A stretch of 64,000 bases of DNA, taken from positions 33,666,217-33,730,216 of the forward strand of contig NC_133534.1 of the NCBI RefSeq assembly GCF_048544455.1, written 5' to 3'. The position numbers were made by a program, and so were the translations under genes. The notes beneath the pieces were generated by a model that worked only from the letters and a program-made list of their open reading frames with translations, made no database searches and had not been told where the DNA came from. Every line of letters begins with the position of its first letter. Position 1 is the first letter of the stretch. The DNA comes from Silene latifolia (lineage: Eukaryota; Streptophyta; Magnoliopsida; Caryophyllales; Caryophyllaceae). Below, piece by piece: positions 1 through 11,840 of the stretch.

Positions 1-1439
1 TGAAAACTCACATTCTTCAACTTTTTTTCCCCTCGCTCAATTTCTCGTCCTTTACACGATCAACCTCATCTCAACAGTCGTCTCTTGCTTTCGCGTCGTC
101 GTTTTCATCATTATCTTCGTCAATCATATGATTTTGCAATACTTTTATCATAAAATTCCAATAGGTAACAAGATGTTCATCTCAACATTGTTATTATCTC
201 AATTTCACCAACTCGATGGCTTGATTTCGGTGCCATAATATTGATATCATCTCAAATTCACCAATTTCGGTGCTTGAAATTCCGTCAGATTTTGACTCGA
301 TATGGTTTATCGGCTAATTTCTGGGTTGCTCGGCTAATTTTGACTCGATATGGTTTACCTGATTTGGATAGTGATTAGTACTATTCCGTATCAAGTTGTG
401 CTTGTGGTGATGACATCCCAGATTGGTGATGAATGGAACAGCGGGTTTCGGGTTCAATTGCAGGTGACAGTTGCAACAACGGCTCCGTACTCGAGTCACC
501 CCTGACTCCAACTAATCATGCGGGTAGCTTGGTGGCTCGGCTGAAAGAGCGCGGAGCAGCAGATACGCGAGATGGCGACGGGTTCGATACAGGCTGCTTG
601 TCAAGTTTTGTTGATGACGATGCTCAGTTCTTGTGTCGCATCAGATGGTGAGTCCATTGATCTGGCAGCCACTTCGCCAGCCCAAAATATGAAATCTGCA
701 TTTTGGTTGACTTTCTTCTCATGTGACCTCATTTTGGTGTTGAGGATAATGAATCCAAGCATCATTTTGGTGGTGTTATTACGTTATAACACTAGCTAGT
801 GATTTCACATGGGTCTGCTCATACCCACTTCCACTTCCACTTGCAATTGCATCAGGAACTACCAAATCAATTCTATCGTTTCTATTTGGGACCCCTCTTG
901 TTTTATTAATAAAAGCAATCACATGATTTATCCCTTGCTTCCTTGACAATCTTTCACAACCTGGCCTTCCTCTCTTTGACTCTATATTACTCCGTATATG
1001 GAATTAAATTATCCATTTGTTAATGCTTGGGATCTTTGTCTGAATTTTTAAATAATTTTATAACCACTATTGGTCCACAGACTCACTCACCAGTAGGTTC
1101 AACAGACAACACTAATACATCAAGATATTTTCAGATAATGAGATGTTAGCTACTATGTGACCAATGTCATTATCTTACCCGTAACCTTCAAAACCTGTAC
1201 AGAGCGGCTACGATGCACCGTCTTCGCCTATATTTATTACTGTGGTTTTTAGACTTGCAGGATATATACCTAATTAACTAGTGTACACCACCTGTCTCAT
1301 GTATTAGAAGCACAGACAGATTTTGCTTATGAATGTTATACAGATTTTTGCGTTGACTGACTTCTAAGTCAATGTGAGATAAGTTTTGTAAGCTAATAAT
1401 TTACTTTATTCCATTATACTCAAAATCCAATGAATACTG
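1..1439. other. non-coding stretch, no gene recognised
   Basis: Only short open frames occur here and none shows a domain, codon bias or splice pattern I recognise. A phrase near 290-310 (gactcgatatggttta) recurs near 343-357, so part of it is locally duplicated. It could be the decayed end of a gene or repeat lying to the left. Confidence 0.4.
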
Positions 1440-2430
1440 AATCTTTGGCTTCACTGAAATGAAAAAAATTCAAAGTAGTGAAAAAAATCAAAGTGACACC
1501 GGAATAACATCACAATAACACCAAAATAACAATACAATAACACGTGATAAAAAAATCAAAGTGACACCGAAATAACATCACAATAACACCAGAATAACAA
1601 CACAATAACATGTGGTAAACAAAGTGTAAAAAAAATCAAAGTGACACCGAAATAACATCACAATAACAGCAGAATAACAACACAATAACAAGTGGTAAAA
1701 AAAATCAAAGTCGTAAAAAAATCAAAGTGACACCGGAATAACATCATAATAACACCAGAATAACAGCACAATAACATGCGGTAAAAAAAAGAGTAAAAAA
1801 ATCAAAGTAGTAAAAATAAATCGAAGTAGTAAAAAAATCAAAGTGACACCGGAATAACATCACAATAACAACAGAATAACAGTAGAATAACAGCACAATA
1901 ACACGTGGTAAAAAAAAAAAGAAAAAAAATCAAAGTCGTGAAAAAAATCAAAGTGACAGCAGAATAACATCACAATAACAGCGGAATAACAGTAGAATAA
2001 CAACACAATAACACGTGGTAAAAAACAAAGAAAAAAAAATCAAAGTCGTAAAAAAAAGTCAAAGTGACAGTAGAATAACGTCACAATAACAGCGGAATAA
2101 CAGTAACAGTACAATAATAGCACAATAACATGTGGTAAAAAAAAGAAAAAAAAAGTCGTAAAAAAAAGCACAATAACAGCATAATAACACGAGTTAAAAA
2201 TAATAAGAGTAAAAACAATTTCAAGTAAAAAAAAAAATTGGTACAAAAAGAAAAAGAAAAAAAGGTAACATAATGAGAAAATTAGAGAAAAACATAAGAG
2301 AAAAAAAATCAAAGTTGTAAAAAAAAAGTATAATAACACGAGGTAAAAAAAAAAGAGATAAAAAAATTTAAGTAAAAAAAAAGAGTAGCACTAAAAAAAA
2401 AAGAAAATAAGTAAATAACAATGATTTTAT
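1440..2430. repeat. AT-rich minisatellite with ATAACA core
   Basis: A variable tandem array. The recurring phrase is caaagtgacacc, then several ataaca-type words (ggaataacatcacaataaca), then an acgtggtaaaaaaa spacer. At least eight units can be followed; they run about 70-120 bp because the number of ataaca words and the poly-A spacer vary. Units decay into poly-A/G toward 2,430. The 99-aa reverse frame over 2,040-2,339 is a low-complexity by-product. Confidence 0.85.
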
Positions 2431-2552
2431 ATGATAGGTAAGATTAGATCTTGGCCATTCATCTCTAATATAATCTAGTGGTTGATATTTCTAAGCACAA
2501 ACTCACAACTCACCATAAGAAACCAAATTACAAGATCCTATATATATATATA

Positions 2553-2602
2553 GAGAGATTGAATCATGTGAGGCACCCTTCTTAGGGTGAGGCGGCTGGA
2601 CA
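2553..2602 (+). repeat. left terminal inverted repeat of the giant MULE
   Basis: This contains gagagattgaatcatg, then GAGGCACC, an 11-base spacer and GAGGCGGCTGG. The same two blocks, with a 10-base spacer, occur in the complement of 31,566-31,616. Similarity fades inward after about 50 bp. A CT-rich tract (about 2,705-2,755) and a leader with GGTATGTG-type donor context near 2,928 follow, compatible with an inward promoter. Confidence 0.68.
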
Positions 2603-3808
2603 CCTTTTAAACCGTCAGATCTAATAACTAAAGATACTCCAGATGCTGCCACGTGTCCCTATTTAATCATACACTCAAAGCAAATGCCAGCCAATTCTCT
2701 CATTTACGACATTTTACTCTCTCTCTCTACTCTCTCTCTCTCTCTCTTTCACTCATTTACTCTCTTCACTCTCAACACTCAACTACCGATTTGCGATTAA
2801 CTTCGTTCATCATCACCTGAATTACACGCCGTTCATCATCGCCCGAATCACACGCAGATTCATCATCTCGATATTTTGATCGCGATCGTCATCATCATCA
2901 TCTCTTGGTCGTCCTTTTTCGGATCTAGGTATGTGATCTTCTCATTCGTATCACTATTTTTCTTCATTTTCGATCAATTATTGTAGATCTACTATTTTCA
3001 GACGCTTTTCAATCTACTATTTTTTTCGATAATGTATTGCTAAATCATTTTCATTATAATGCGAGTTTTAATCATCCTCGAAGAATTATCTCGATCAAGA
3101 TTTAACGCAACAAAATCAATTTCGTAGCATTTTCGATCTACTATTTGTATGTCCTGTTCGCTCTCTTCAATACTTACTTCGTCAATTTTTGTTTATTAGG
3201 TTTTTCTCATTGTTCATTGCTTAATATGTTTCGTTTTTGTTAATATTGTGCTTTTTTGTTGTTGTTGTTGTTGTAGTGCTCTGTTGATTCTGCAATGTCG
3301 ATATAGTTATGTGTTTTTGTATCATGAAACTTGGAGGTGATATTGTGAATATTGGACTGATGTGTTGTTGTTAAACCTGAGCTAATTTTGTGAATTTTGG
3401 AGTCGTTTTTGTGAATTTGGTGGAATATTTTTTGAATCTGGTGGAATATTTTGTGAATCATTCTCATTATAATGCAGGAAGTTAAACCTGCCTCATGATT
3501 GTAATCTTTTTATGATGAGTTTATGTGAATGCTTGTCTGAAGCATAGACCTTATCTTGCGAAACCTATAGACCACTTTGTCCATAGTTGGTCATTTGTAA
3601 AACTTCATCTGAATGCTTTACCTTGTTTTGATATGGCTTTTAATCCTACTTATCTGGAATGTACTTATACGAAACATGACATTTTGTGTATGTGTATGAA
3701 ATGTATTACTTATTATGTTTTAGTTATTTTCATTTATTTTTGTCTGAACTGTTTTAGTTATTTATATGCCTAGGTCAATTGCTCCTGTCTGCGTATACAT
3801 TGCCAACT
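2603..3808 (+). other. MULE subterminal leader, no ORF recognised
   Basis: This holds a CT microsatellite, T-rich intron-like DNA and several TTTTGTGAAT words near 3,385-3,470 of the kind that fill the rest of the element. I see no complete coding exon. It may be the 5' leader and first intron of the + strand transcription unit. Confidence 0.4.
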
Positions 3809-3949
3809 ATGGACACTTGGTGTACGGGTCGGGTAGTCGATATCTTTGAAGAGGCAGAGTTTGAGCTCATTAAATGGATATGCTATCTTCCGGATGACTT
3901 CTTTGATTGTAGGGATAGACTAGTACTGTTCATTTGAAATATAATTTAG
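3809..3949 (+). pseudogene. agenet/Tudor-like exon fragment, copy 1
   Basis: The frame from ATG at 3,809 begins MDTWCTGRVVDIFEEAEFEL and closes after 46 codons. It resembles the frame at 17,414, which begins MESWCKGCVVNAFEEDESS; both share M-x-x-W-C-x-G-x-V-V and F-E-E. A W...G.VV...ED pattern followed by a hydrophobic strand is typical of agenet (plant Tudor-like) domains, so this may be a captured host exon. The frame runs into the long hairpin at 3,929, which interrupts it. The family call is weak; the paralogy with 17,414 is firmer, because sequence downstream (4,660-4,790 against 18,140-18,285) also matches. Confidence 0.35.
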
Positions 3950-4540
3950 TAGCTACATTCCCTATCACGCAAGGGTACACTTTTAAGTCTTACAAATGTG
4001 TTCTTAAGGTATTACTATGCTCAAACTCTGCCTCATCTGTACAATTCCTTGGGTTGTATTAAAACGGAATTTTAGGTTACCTTTCTTTCCATGTACTAGT
4101 AGAAAGAATATGTATCATAGATGAAGATGATAACGATGAAGATCGATCCCTACAAACAAGCCTTTCTCACGACCTATATTTTTCGCCATATCCCAACATT
4201 TGTGTTGCTCATTTAGCCCGGCCTTCTAGTTGTGACGGCGGTTTCTGGCTAAATGAGCAACACCAAATGGTGGGATATGGCATATAACATATATGCCATG
4301 AGAAAGACTTGTTTTGGAGGGATCGATTATCTTCATCGTCCTCATCTTCATCTTAGATATATTTGCTTTCTTGTACATCTAAAGAAAGCTTGCCTACAAT
4401 GCCCTTATAATATAACACAAGGAATTGTACAAAAGCAGGCTGAATATGAGGACAGTAATACCTTATGAACACAGTTGTAGGACTTAAAGTTGTACCCTCG
4501 CGTGATAGGGATGTAGCTACTAAATTATATTTCAAATGAA
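3929..4540. repeat. long imperfect inverted repeat (hairpin)
   Basis: The left arm (3,929-4,218) opens TTCATTTGAAATATAATTTA. The right arm (4,247-4,540) closes with its complement, TAAATTATATTTCAAATGAA. Matching blocks recur along the whole length, for example ttgctcatttagcc against ggctaaatgagcaa at the loop, and the tagtagctacattccc and tatcacgc blocks near the base. The arms are about 290 bp with scattered mismatches and the loop is 28 bases. No target duplication is visible. A transcript would fold into a long hairpin, a possible small-RNA source. Confidence 0.88.
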
Positions 4541-4797
4541 CCTATTATGTTTAGTTGTCGGTCGGTGTACTTAGGTCTATCACCGTTAGTATTTAATCTT
4601 ACTTTTGTATACTTGCTAAGGCACCCTTGTATAAATATGTAATCAATAGTTTTCTATTTCGGATGTTGTATCAACATAATGTATGAATACTATGTTCTAT
4701 TAATCAAGTTTATTTTCCTTTTATTTTTTCAATCCTCGAGCATCTATCTTTCATAATAACTTCGAATACAACTTTCATAATAATTTAGCTGGCATGC
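4541..4797 (+). other. MULE internal DNA with a partner at 18,100-18,290
   Basis: AT-rich sequence without an ORF. Blocks such as ataatgtatgaatactatg, ctattaatcaagttt and ttcataataacttcgaat recur with few changes at about 18,148-18,250, so this is the tail of copy 1 of an ancient roughly 0.9-kb direct duplication inside the MULE. Confidence 0.6.
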
Positions 4798-4802
4798 ACT
4801 TG

Positions 4803-7577
4803 TGTGGACAGCGGGCCGCCCACGGGGGCGCTTGGTGAGAAGCGAAAACAAGCGTTTGCATTTTGTATGGAGTCGCCACCAATTTTTATGGGAAATTGGA
4901 ACCGTTCGAATACCTCATGTCATGTCAAGACATAAAGTAGTGACATGAACACTAAGCAATCGTTACCCTTAGCATTCTATGTCTAGAATGACTCTCGTGG
5001 ATGCCAATGAACACGGGTGCTCACGGAGATCTGGAGTAAGGGGTGAGGGTACGTATTAGGAAGCTCTTTTGATCGAACACCTAATCCCGCCCGCCTCGAT
5101 AGCGGCCTCTACTAATGATTAGGGAGTTTATTCGTACTTGATATATCGTCGGCTATATGCATGCAATGCAACATCCAATAGATTAATCCTAACATGTGAA
5201 GGTTTAAGACTAAGTCGGTAGACAATTAGTTAGCAAACAATTGGGTCGAAGTTGGATTAAATATTGATTTACATGTGAAAGCATACAATGAAAGATACAA
5301 AGCAATAATTATAAATTACAATAATAGAAAATTACAACGATTACATTGGATTAGATGATTTATGTCGGAAATACCTTTAAAACGGATAATTTGAGAAAAA
5401 GGATAAAAGAAGGAATTACGAACAAATCAGAAGTGATAATACGGATAATAGTCAGTTACGTAAGCTAATTAAACTACATCAAGGCAGAAAAGGAGTTCAG
5501 AGACAGAACTCATCATGGAACAGGCGCAGCAGGCACTGCGCCCTTTGGAAGAGGCGCAGCAGTTGCTGCGTCTGTTCCAAGGGTGAGTTCTGGCTGTGAA
5601 GCCGGAACTGCAAATCGTTAACGTCAATTGATGATTTTAAGGATTGATTAGATTATTTGACTCGGATGGAAGTGATTAATGGATTAATTACATATGAAGG
5701 TGTCATAAAAACGGTAAAACATGGATGAGATGAAATTAAGATGAATTAATTAAACGACTAATTAATGAATTAAACAAACTAACTAATTAATTAGACTAAA
5801 CATAATGAATGATGACGAATTAACAATGAATATGATAAAAGACAGGTTAGAATGTATCAATGACGAGTTCCAGAGATTCAACATGGATGAATCGAATCTC
5901 CAAAACCCGAGTTTGAATCGAATGACGAAAACCCGCAAATATGAGATTACTTGGGATTTAAGTCGGATTAGCGATGAATTAAACATGTGGATGAATGATT
6001 AATTAGTGGCATGATATTAATGAATAAACAGATGAAAATATATCAACGATGAATTCCAGAAACTCAATATGAACAAATTGAATTACTAAAACCCGAATTG
6101 AATATTAATGACGAAAAACCCGTAAATATTGATTATTTAGGATTTAAGTCGGATTTATGACGATTAAAACATGTTAATGATGATGGTTAATATACATGTG
6201 AATTATTAAACTATCATGATGAAGAATTAACAGACGAACAAAACAAGAGAAACAAATTTGATACGAATTACAGAGGACGGAGGAAGAAGAAAAGAAGCAG
6301 GAACTGCGGCAGCCTCACGAAGAGGCGCAGCAGGTGCTGCGCTCCTTCGAAGAGGCGCAGCAATTGCTGCGTCTTTTCTCGACGTCTGTCTACTGGAAAT
6401 CCGCAAAAAGGGTTTTAAAGACGGTTTTAGAAATCGGTTTTAATGAGGTACTTTCAACATAAACCTTACAATTGTTATACGATAATTAAAATACAATAAA
6501 TAAAAGAGAGATTAATACACCCTCAGACTTACATGTTGACGGAACGAGAAGAACTAAGAAGATCGATTAGTGATGCTCGACGCGAACGCAAGGAAAGAGT
6601 GCCCTCGAAAGAGGAAAACGATTTAACAAGTTGATTAATTAGATTGATTGAGTGTAGTGGTCAAATTGGTCGGTCATGCAACGGAGAGGCTGGTACCCGG
6701 AAGGATCCGAGCTTACGTGGTCGGAAGTCCAAGCACGTAGGCGCCAATTAGTAAGAACGAAGTCTAGAATGCAAAGGGAGAAGAGAAGGGCGGACACTCG
6801 CGTGAGAAATATGAGGAGCGAAGGCTCCTATTTATACTAATCACGCGGAGGAATTATGGTAAGACTAGGATACGGAAGGAAAGATCCGGAAATAACCGAC
6901 TTAGGTTAAACGCGGAAACTTGGACAAAAAGAAAACCCTGGGAAAAGGCGCAGCAGAGCTGCGTCCCTTGGAAGAGGCGCAACACTTGCTGCGTCCTTTC
7001 CCGGGTAGGTTCCTCTGCGCGTAGAAAACGCGTTTGACAGCCTGTCGTATTTTAGGCATAACTTTCTCTACAAGACTCGTATTTAGGTGATTTCGGTGGC
7101 GTTGGAAAGCTAAGAGAAAGATCTAGGACTTTATGTGAAATAGGCCTGACCCACAAAAGTCGTTATGACCTCGTAAAACGGGCCTAAAGATCGGGTTGTC
7201 ATTTTAGCTAAATGAAATGCACATTTCGTAATGTAAACTTTTAGTTCAGCCTAATGAAGTGACATGGGACTCAAAATGAGATATAATCTCAACATTTTAT
7301 GATATCCTAACCTTAGGTAGACAAGCACATTGCTTTGACTCGGGATTTGACGGTTTTAAGAAATGAAGACGGTTTTTGACCCGGACTCCAAATGTACTCT
7401 AATTACTGCCAAAACGACCGTATCGGGACGTAGATGACAACTAAGAGGTCGACATTAATGTTTGAGCAATCACTTGACGATAATCTTACGAACTGTCACA
7501 AATCGTTCCGCGTACCAAACATGCGGCCCAATCATCACCGGGTGGTTTGCGGGAGGTGCAGAAACGAGGTGTCTCTG
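4803..7577 (-). repeat. left LTR (3' LTR in element orientation)
   Basis: This matches 14,469-17,235 almost throughout. It begins TGTGGACAGCGGGCCGCCC on + and ends near gaggtgtctct. It carries three GC-rich blocks built from gaggcgcagcaNNtgctgcg units (about 5,519-5,580, 6,318-6,378 and 6,945-7,005). Short shared frames inside both LTRs (for example 5,805-6,002) are by-products of non-coding DNA. Confidence 0.88.
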
Positions 7578-10500
7578 AGCCCCCACTTTGACCGAGGCTT
7601 GGACAAGGCGAAAGTCAAAGTATAGCCATCAGTTCAATCGAATATTACAACTTGACGACTATGGCGACGCGAGGCGGTTCAAGGGGTCTGAACCAAGGAC
7701 CTGTCGTCGGGAACATTTTAGAGTCTGTCGACTATCGGGGAGGGTCGTTTAAAGTCCATTAGACTACGTAAGGAGGCTCGCCAGCCATAAGAAGAGACCA
7801 TACCTGAGACTTCTTTCTCGAGATGCTTCCGGGGGTGCATAGGAGCTAAGGTTAAGCGTAGGAGCTAAGGTTGAGCGTGGGAGCTAAGGGTAAGACCTAA
7901 AAGTTATGTAAGGATTTGTGCTAGGGTGTGGGGCCCTAAAGGAAAGCATCGGCGGGAAGGAGACCAAATATAAGTTCAACTTAAGGGGCAACCAAGGTTT
8001 GGGTGTAGGAACTCTAAGAAAAGGTGATCCTAAAGGATGTGATCCTAAAGGAAAAAGGTGATCCTAAAGGAATATGATCCTAAAAGGTATAAGGTGATCC
8101 TAAGGAATATGATCCTAAGGAGAAAAGGTGATTTTAAAGGAATGTGATCCTAAGAGTAGAAGGTGAACTTTAAGGAATGTGATCCTAAGAGGATTTGGGA
8201 TCCTAAGGTTAAGTTTAGGAACTACTGAGTTACTAATTTTTATTTCAAGTGTGTTAAGGCTTTCTGAGGTATGAGAACTCCAAAAGGATTTATGGGTTTA
8301 TGAACCTAAGGATGTTGGTGTGGGAGCTTAAAGGTTTATGAACCTAAAAGAAGCCATTTTGGGATCTAAGAATCTAGGGGTAAGAATCCTAACTTTGGGT
8401 TTACGAACCTAAGGAAGGAGGCTTTGGTTTGGGAACTTTCGGAGAACGACACATTTGTCGAACTCTATGAGGAAACAATAATATTGAGGATAGCAGGACG
8501 TCGGTAGAAACTGCTGGGGAATCTGCTTGCGTCGGTCTCAAGCGAACTCTGGCAAAACTTGAGGTTGAATCTGCTTGCGTCGGTCTCAAGCGAACTCTTG
8601 TTGGGGACTATATTGACGATTAGGAACATCTTGATCGCCATGGAAGAAATCTTGAGTGAGCAATCGCAAAAATCTTCTGCTTACTGGGACAAATATTTTG
8701 ACGACTAGGAACATCTTGATCGTCGTGGAAGAAATCTTGAATGAGCAATACTACAAAATACTGCTGCGCTGGGGAGAATGAAGACTTGGGTGAAGCCCCC
8801 AGTCGGAGCGAGCACTGCTTCTGATACTTACCTGCATGGTTAGTAGCCACACAAGAATGCAATCTAGTATATGCACGTAAGCGGTTATCACATGGACCTC
8901 GAATGAGGAAACACATAGGTTTTGCAAAAGTTGTTTCTTTTTAAAAGTCGTTTAAAACTTGTTCAAAGAAGTTTGTCGTTTGTAATGCGATATGCATATT
9001 CAATGGGCTTTAGACACGTGACTGACGCGACGTAGACCTTATGCGGACGTGACGCGAAATGTAGACTTAGGTTTGACTGACGCGACACTAAATTAGGTTT
9101 GACGCGACACATAGATGACCTAGACAGACTTTGCTTAAGTATGCGCAACCCCTAGCCAAGTATGGGTGATAACGCGTATCAGTTCCAAAGGTAGAAGAAT
9201 CGCAAGAAAGATGGGGACATATAAAAGCAAGGCATGAGCCATGGATCATCTGTCTACTTGGATGTTTTCTGCCACCACTTACTGTAAAAGAGACCCCTCT
9301 TGAGGCACGATGACTTGGAGAATTGATCTAAGATCTTTGTCATTGTCCGGACCGAGTACTAGCTAGACTGAAAAGGAGGAGGAATAAAGGAAGGGTGGCA
9401 TCTCGGAAGAGAAGCCCCCAGGATGAGAAGATGACTCTGGAATTTGGTAAAAAAGAGACTGGGCGACAATAAGGAGCCCCCAGTATAGAAGTGTTGGTTA
9501 TGGAAGGGATGTTAATTGAGATTGGAAGGTTGTGATAGAGGTTGAAAGTTGATAGTTGAGGTGGTTGATAATTAAGATTGAATGTTGGAAGTGGGGATGG
9601 TTGTGCCCTTGAGGACTGCCTACGTATTCACGTGAAGTGAAATCAAACCAGATCGTAGTTCTGAGGTTTGGTTAATTTTGTTTGGGTGTTGTGGTTGTAT
9701 CCTTCTTGTGTAAGAAAGGACTGCCTACGCATCCACCTGAAAAGGTGAAATCAAACGAGATCGTAGTTCAAGTGTGTGCCTAAGCTTATGTTGTTAGGAC
9801 CTTAAAGTGCATGGGTCAGGAGAGTATATTCCTTTGGTGACTCGAAGAATCGATTTGAGATAACTCCCTCTGATCATAGACCAAGGTGGTATAATTTGTT
9901 TTGTAAAAATTTCCTTGTCGTGTGAGCACACCTAAAGTGGACCCTAAGGATGAATTGGGTATGTCCCGTTCTACGTAGCAAAGTATTTGAAGACTCCGTG
10001 TATGGGTTAAGGTGAAACTGGATTGGATATTTAGAATGTGGAGCTCGGTAATAAGAGGCTTTGATGAACAAATCTCTGGAGCTTGATTTTGTGGAGTTAA
10101 GGCTTAATGAGGTTATGTCTTGTAATGTGGCTTGGAAATGGAGTCTCTTGGCTTGATGTAGCCTGAGCACATAAAGGTAGGTTAAAATGACGTGGGTTCA
10201 AGTTTCCATGTCTTGGCCCTAAAGGATGGGTATACTTGACGAGCTTGAGAGGATTCTCGAAATTCCTAACTATCTCCCTATAACGGTCTCGAGAAGAACT
10301 TAGGGTGTGTGACGTGTGAAAGGCTAAGTAGGGGTGCTAGCTGACCATCTTGATTGGTGTCTTGAGTCTATAGACTTCAGCATTATTCCGTACAATATTG
10401 TTCTTGATTCAGACTCAGATTCTTGGTCTATAGTATATCTCGGCTTTTTGCTCAGATTTTTGATTCGGGTTTTTTGAGGATAACTTCGTCTGGAGATATA

Positions 10501-11189
10501 GACATAGGCTGATTGATTGAGCCTTCTTCTTTTGACTCTTTTGTCTTGGATTATGGGCATAACTGCGGCCTCGGATATTGATCTTGGGTATTGACCTCAA
10601 TTCTCTTGATTGAGCCTTTGTCTTTGATCATGGCTCGTATTGTCTTGGATTTGCTTGCTACCATGGATTTGGGTCAGACTAGCACCTTTCGATGTGAAAC
10701 AGGTTGGTCTTTTAGTAAACTGGGTTATTTATTGTGGGGAATGGGCTTGCCTTCCGTCATGGATTGTTAACAAGGGAGATGGTCTGGATTCGTCCTAGAA
10801 TCTTTTGAGATAGGCTCGTCTAAACTGGGGTCATATTGTGGTTTCTATTGCCAGACATGGAATAGGTAAGAAAAATGAACACGGAGTCTCCGGTCCTCTA
10901 CAACTTGGAATGGAACATCATCTAAGTGTACTCACATCGACTCGGCATGTATGGTTGTTGTTGTTCATTTTAAAATGTCTCAAACCAATTCTTGTTGTCA
11001 CAGGAAAAGGGTAAAGGAAGAGATATGATAGAATATGCGGATTGAAAAGTGTACTTTTATTGAAATGAATAATGAATGTATTTAACATAGACTCGAGAAG
11101 ACATGTGACTCGTGGGACAGCCCCCAGGTTGTCACTAGGAATGGAAATGGACAAGAAGGAAGACACTAGAACAACTGGGGAAAGAAAGC
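7578..11189 (-). other. internal non-coding region of the Ogre/Tat-like element
   Basis: No convincing ORF. It holds several local duplications: gatcctaaaggaa-type words repeated about 8,020-8,200, two copies of ctgcttgcgtcggtctcaag near 8,521 and 8,571, two copies of a block with aggaacatcttgatcg near 8,621-8,755, and two copies of gaggactgcctacg-type sequence near 9,611 and 9,719. A purine-rich tract sits next to the left LTR. Confidence 0.6.
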
Positions 11190-11840
11190 CTAAGACTCGG
11201 ACTCGGACTCGAACTTTGACTCGATCATAGATCTAGACTCGTAATCATCGGCCCATGCTTGAGCATTTTCCCTTCCAGCAACTGGCTTCGGCATCTGATT
11301 TTGAGCATTCACCCATTTGAGCACCTCATCTTCGTCATTGGGAACACTAGAAGGGTAAAGGCCCAAGAGACCTTCCTGTCTTTGAAGAGTAAGACACCCA
11401 TGAGGGTCATTCTGTTCTCTTAACGGATCGAGGATCGATAAAGATATCTTGCCGTGATCGAGCATATAGTGGATGGTATATTTGAGTTTGGAGCATTCTT
11501 CAGTGTCGTGTCTATTACCCCTATGGAATAAGCAATATTGAGAACCGTCCCAGAAGCGACCTCTCCTCTCGTACCTAGGGTCTGGGATTGGACCGATTGG
11601 TTGGATCAGTCCTTTGGCAAAGAGTCTTTTAAAGGCTACCGTATAAGGCATGCCTAACTTGTAGTATGACCTTAAATGCCGAGTTCCTCTTTCCGGTGAA
11701 GGTTCTATAAATTTTACGTCGGTAATGCGGATTGTTTGATCGTTGGGTGTAGATGTGGACGGTGAACCTCCTTGGATGACTTCATTGATACGAACAATCT
11801 CTGCCGATAAGTTTTCAACGGTTTTGATGCCACCTTTCAA
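11190..11840 (-). CDS. gag-like ORF with one zinc-knuckle-like module (retroelement)
   Basis: This 216-codon frame lies in the Ogre/Tat-like element. It carries one copy of a module also found twice in the neighbouring frame: a PIGPIPDP phrase, a W-x-G strand, then a C-x2-H-x4-H-x4-C knuckle (YCLFHRGNRHDTEEC) and a helix ending near HGKI. In plant Ty3/gypsy elements this motif lies in the gag region, where it would bind RNA. The C terminus is acidic and Ser-rich. It lies directly downstream of the 438-codon frame and probably belongs to the same gag-like region. No enzyme domain is seen. Confidence 0.6.
   Translation of the reverse strand: MKGGIKTVENLSAEIVRINEVIQGGSPSTSTPNDQTIRITDVKFIEPSPERGTRHLRSYYKLGMPYTVAFKRLFAKGLIQPIGPIPDPRYERRGRFWDGSQYCLFHRGNRHDTEECSKLKYTIHYMLDHGKISLSILDPLREQNDPHGCLTLQRQEGLLGLYPSSVPNDEDEVLKWVNAQNQMPKPVAGRENAQAWADDYESRSMIESKFESESES

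Noticed and set aside
2040-2339. 99-aa hydrophobic reverse ORF
   Set aside because: Phe/Leu-rich translation of poly-A/T minisatellite; no gene signals.
1440-2430. Possible CRISPR-like array
   Set aside because: Units vary in length, there are no unique spacers between constant repeats, and this is plant nuclear DNA; it is a minisatellite.
5783-6002. 65-67-aa ORFs present in both directions and in both LTRs (also 15,445-15,664)
   Set aside because: Identical because the LTRs are duplicates; low-complexity sequence with no domain.
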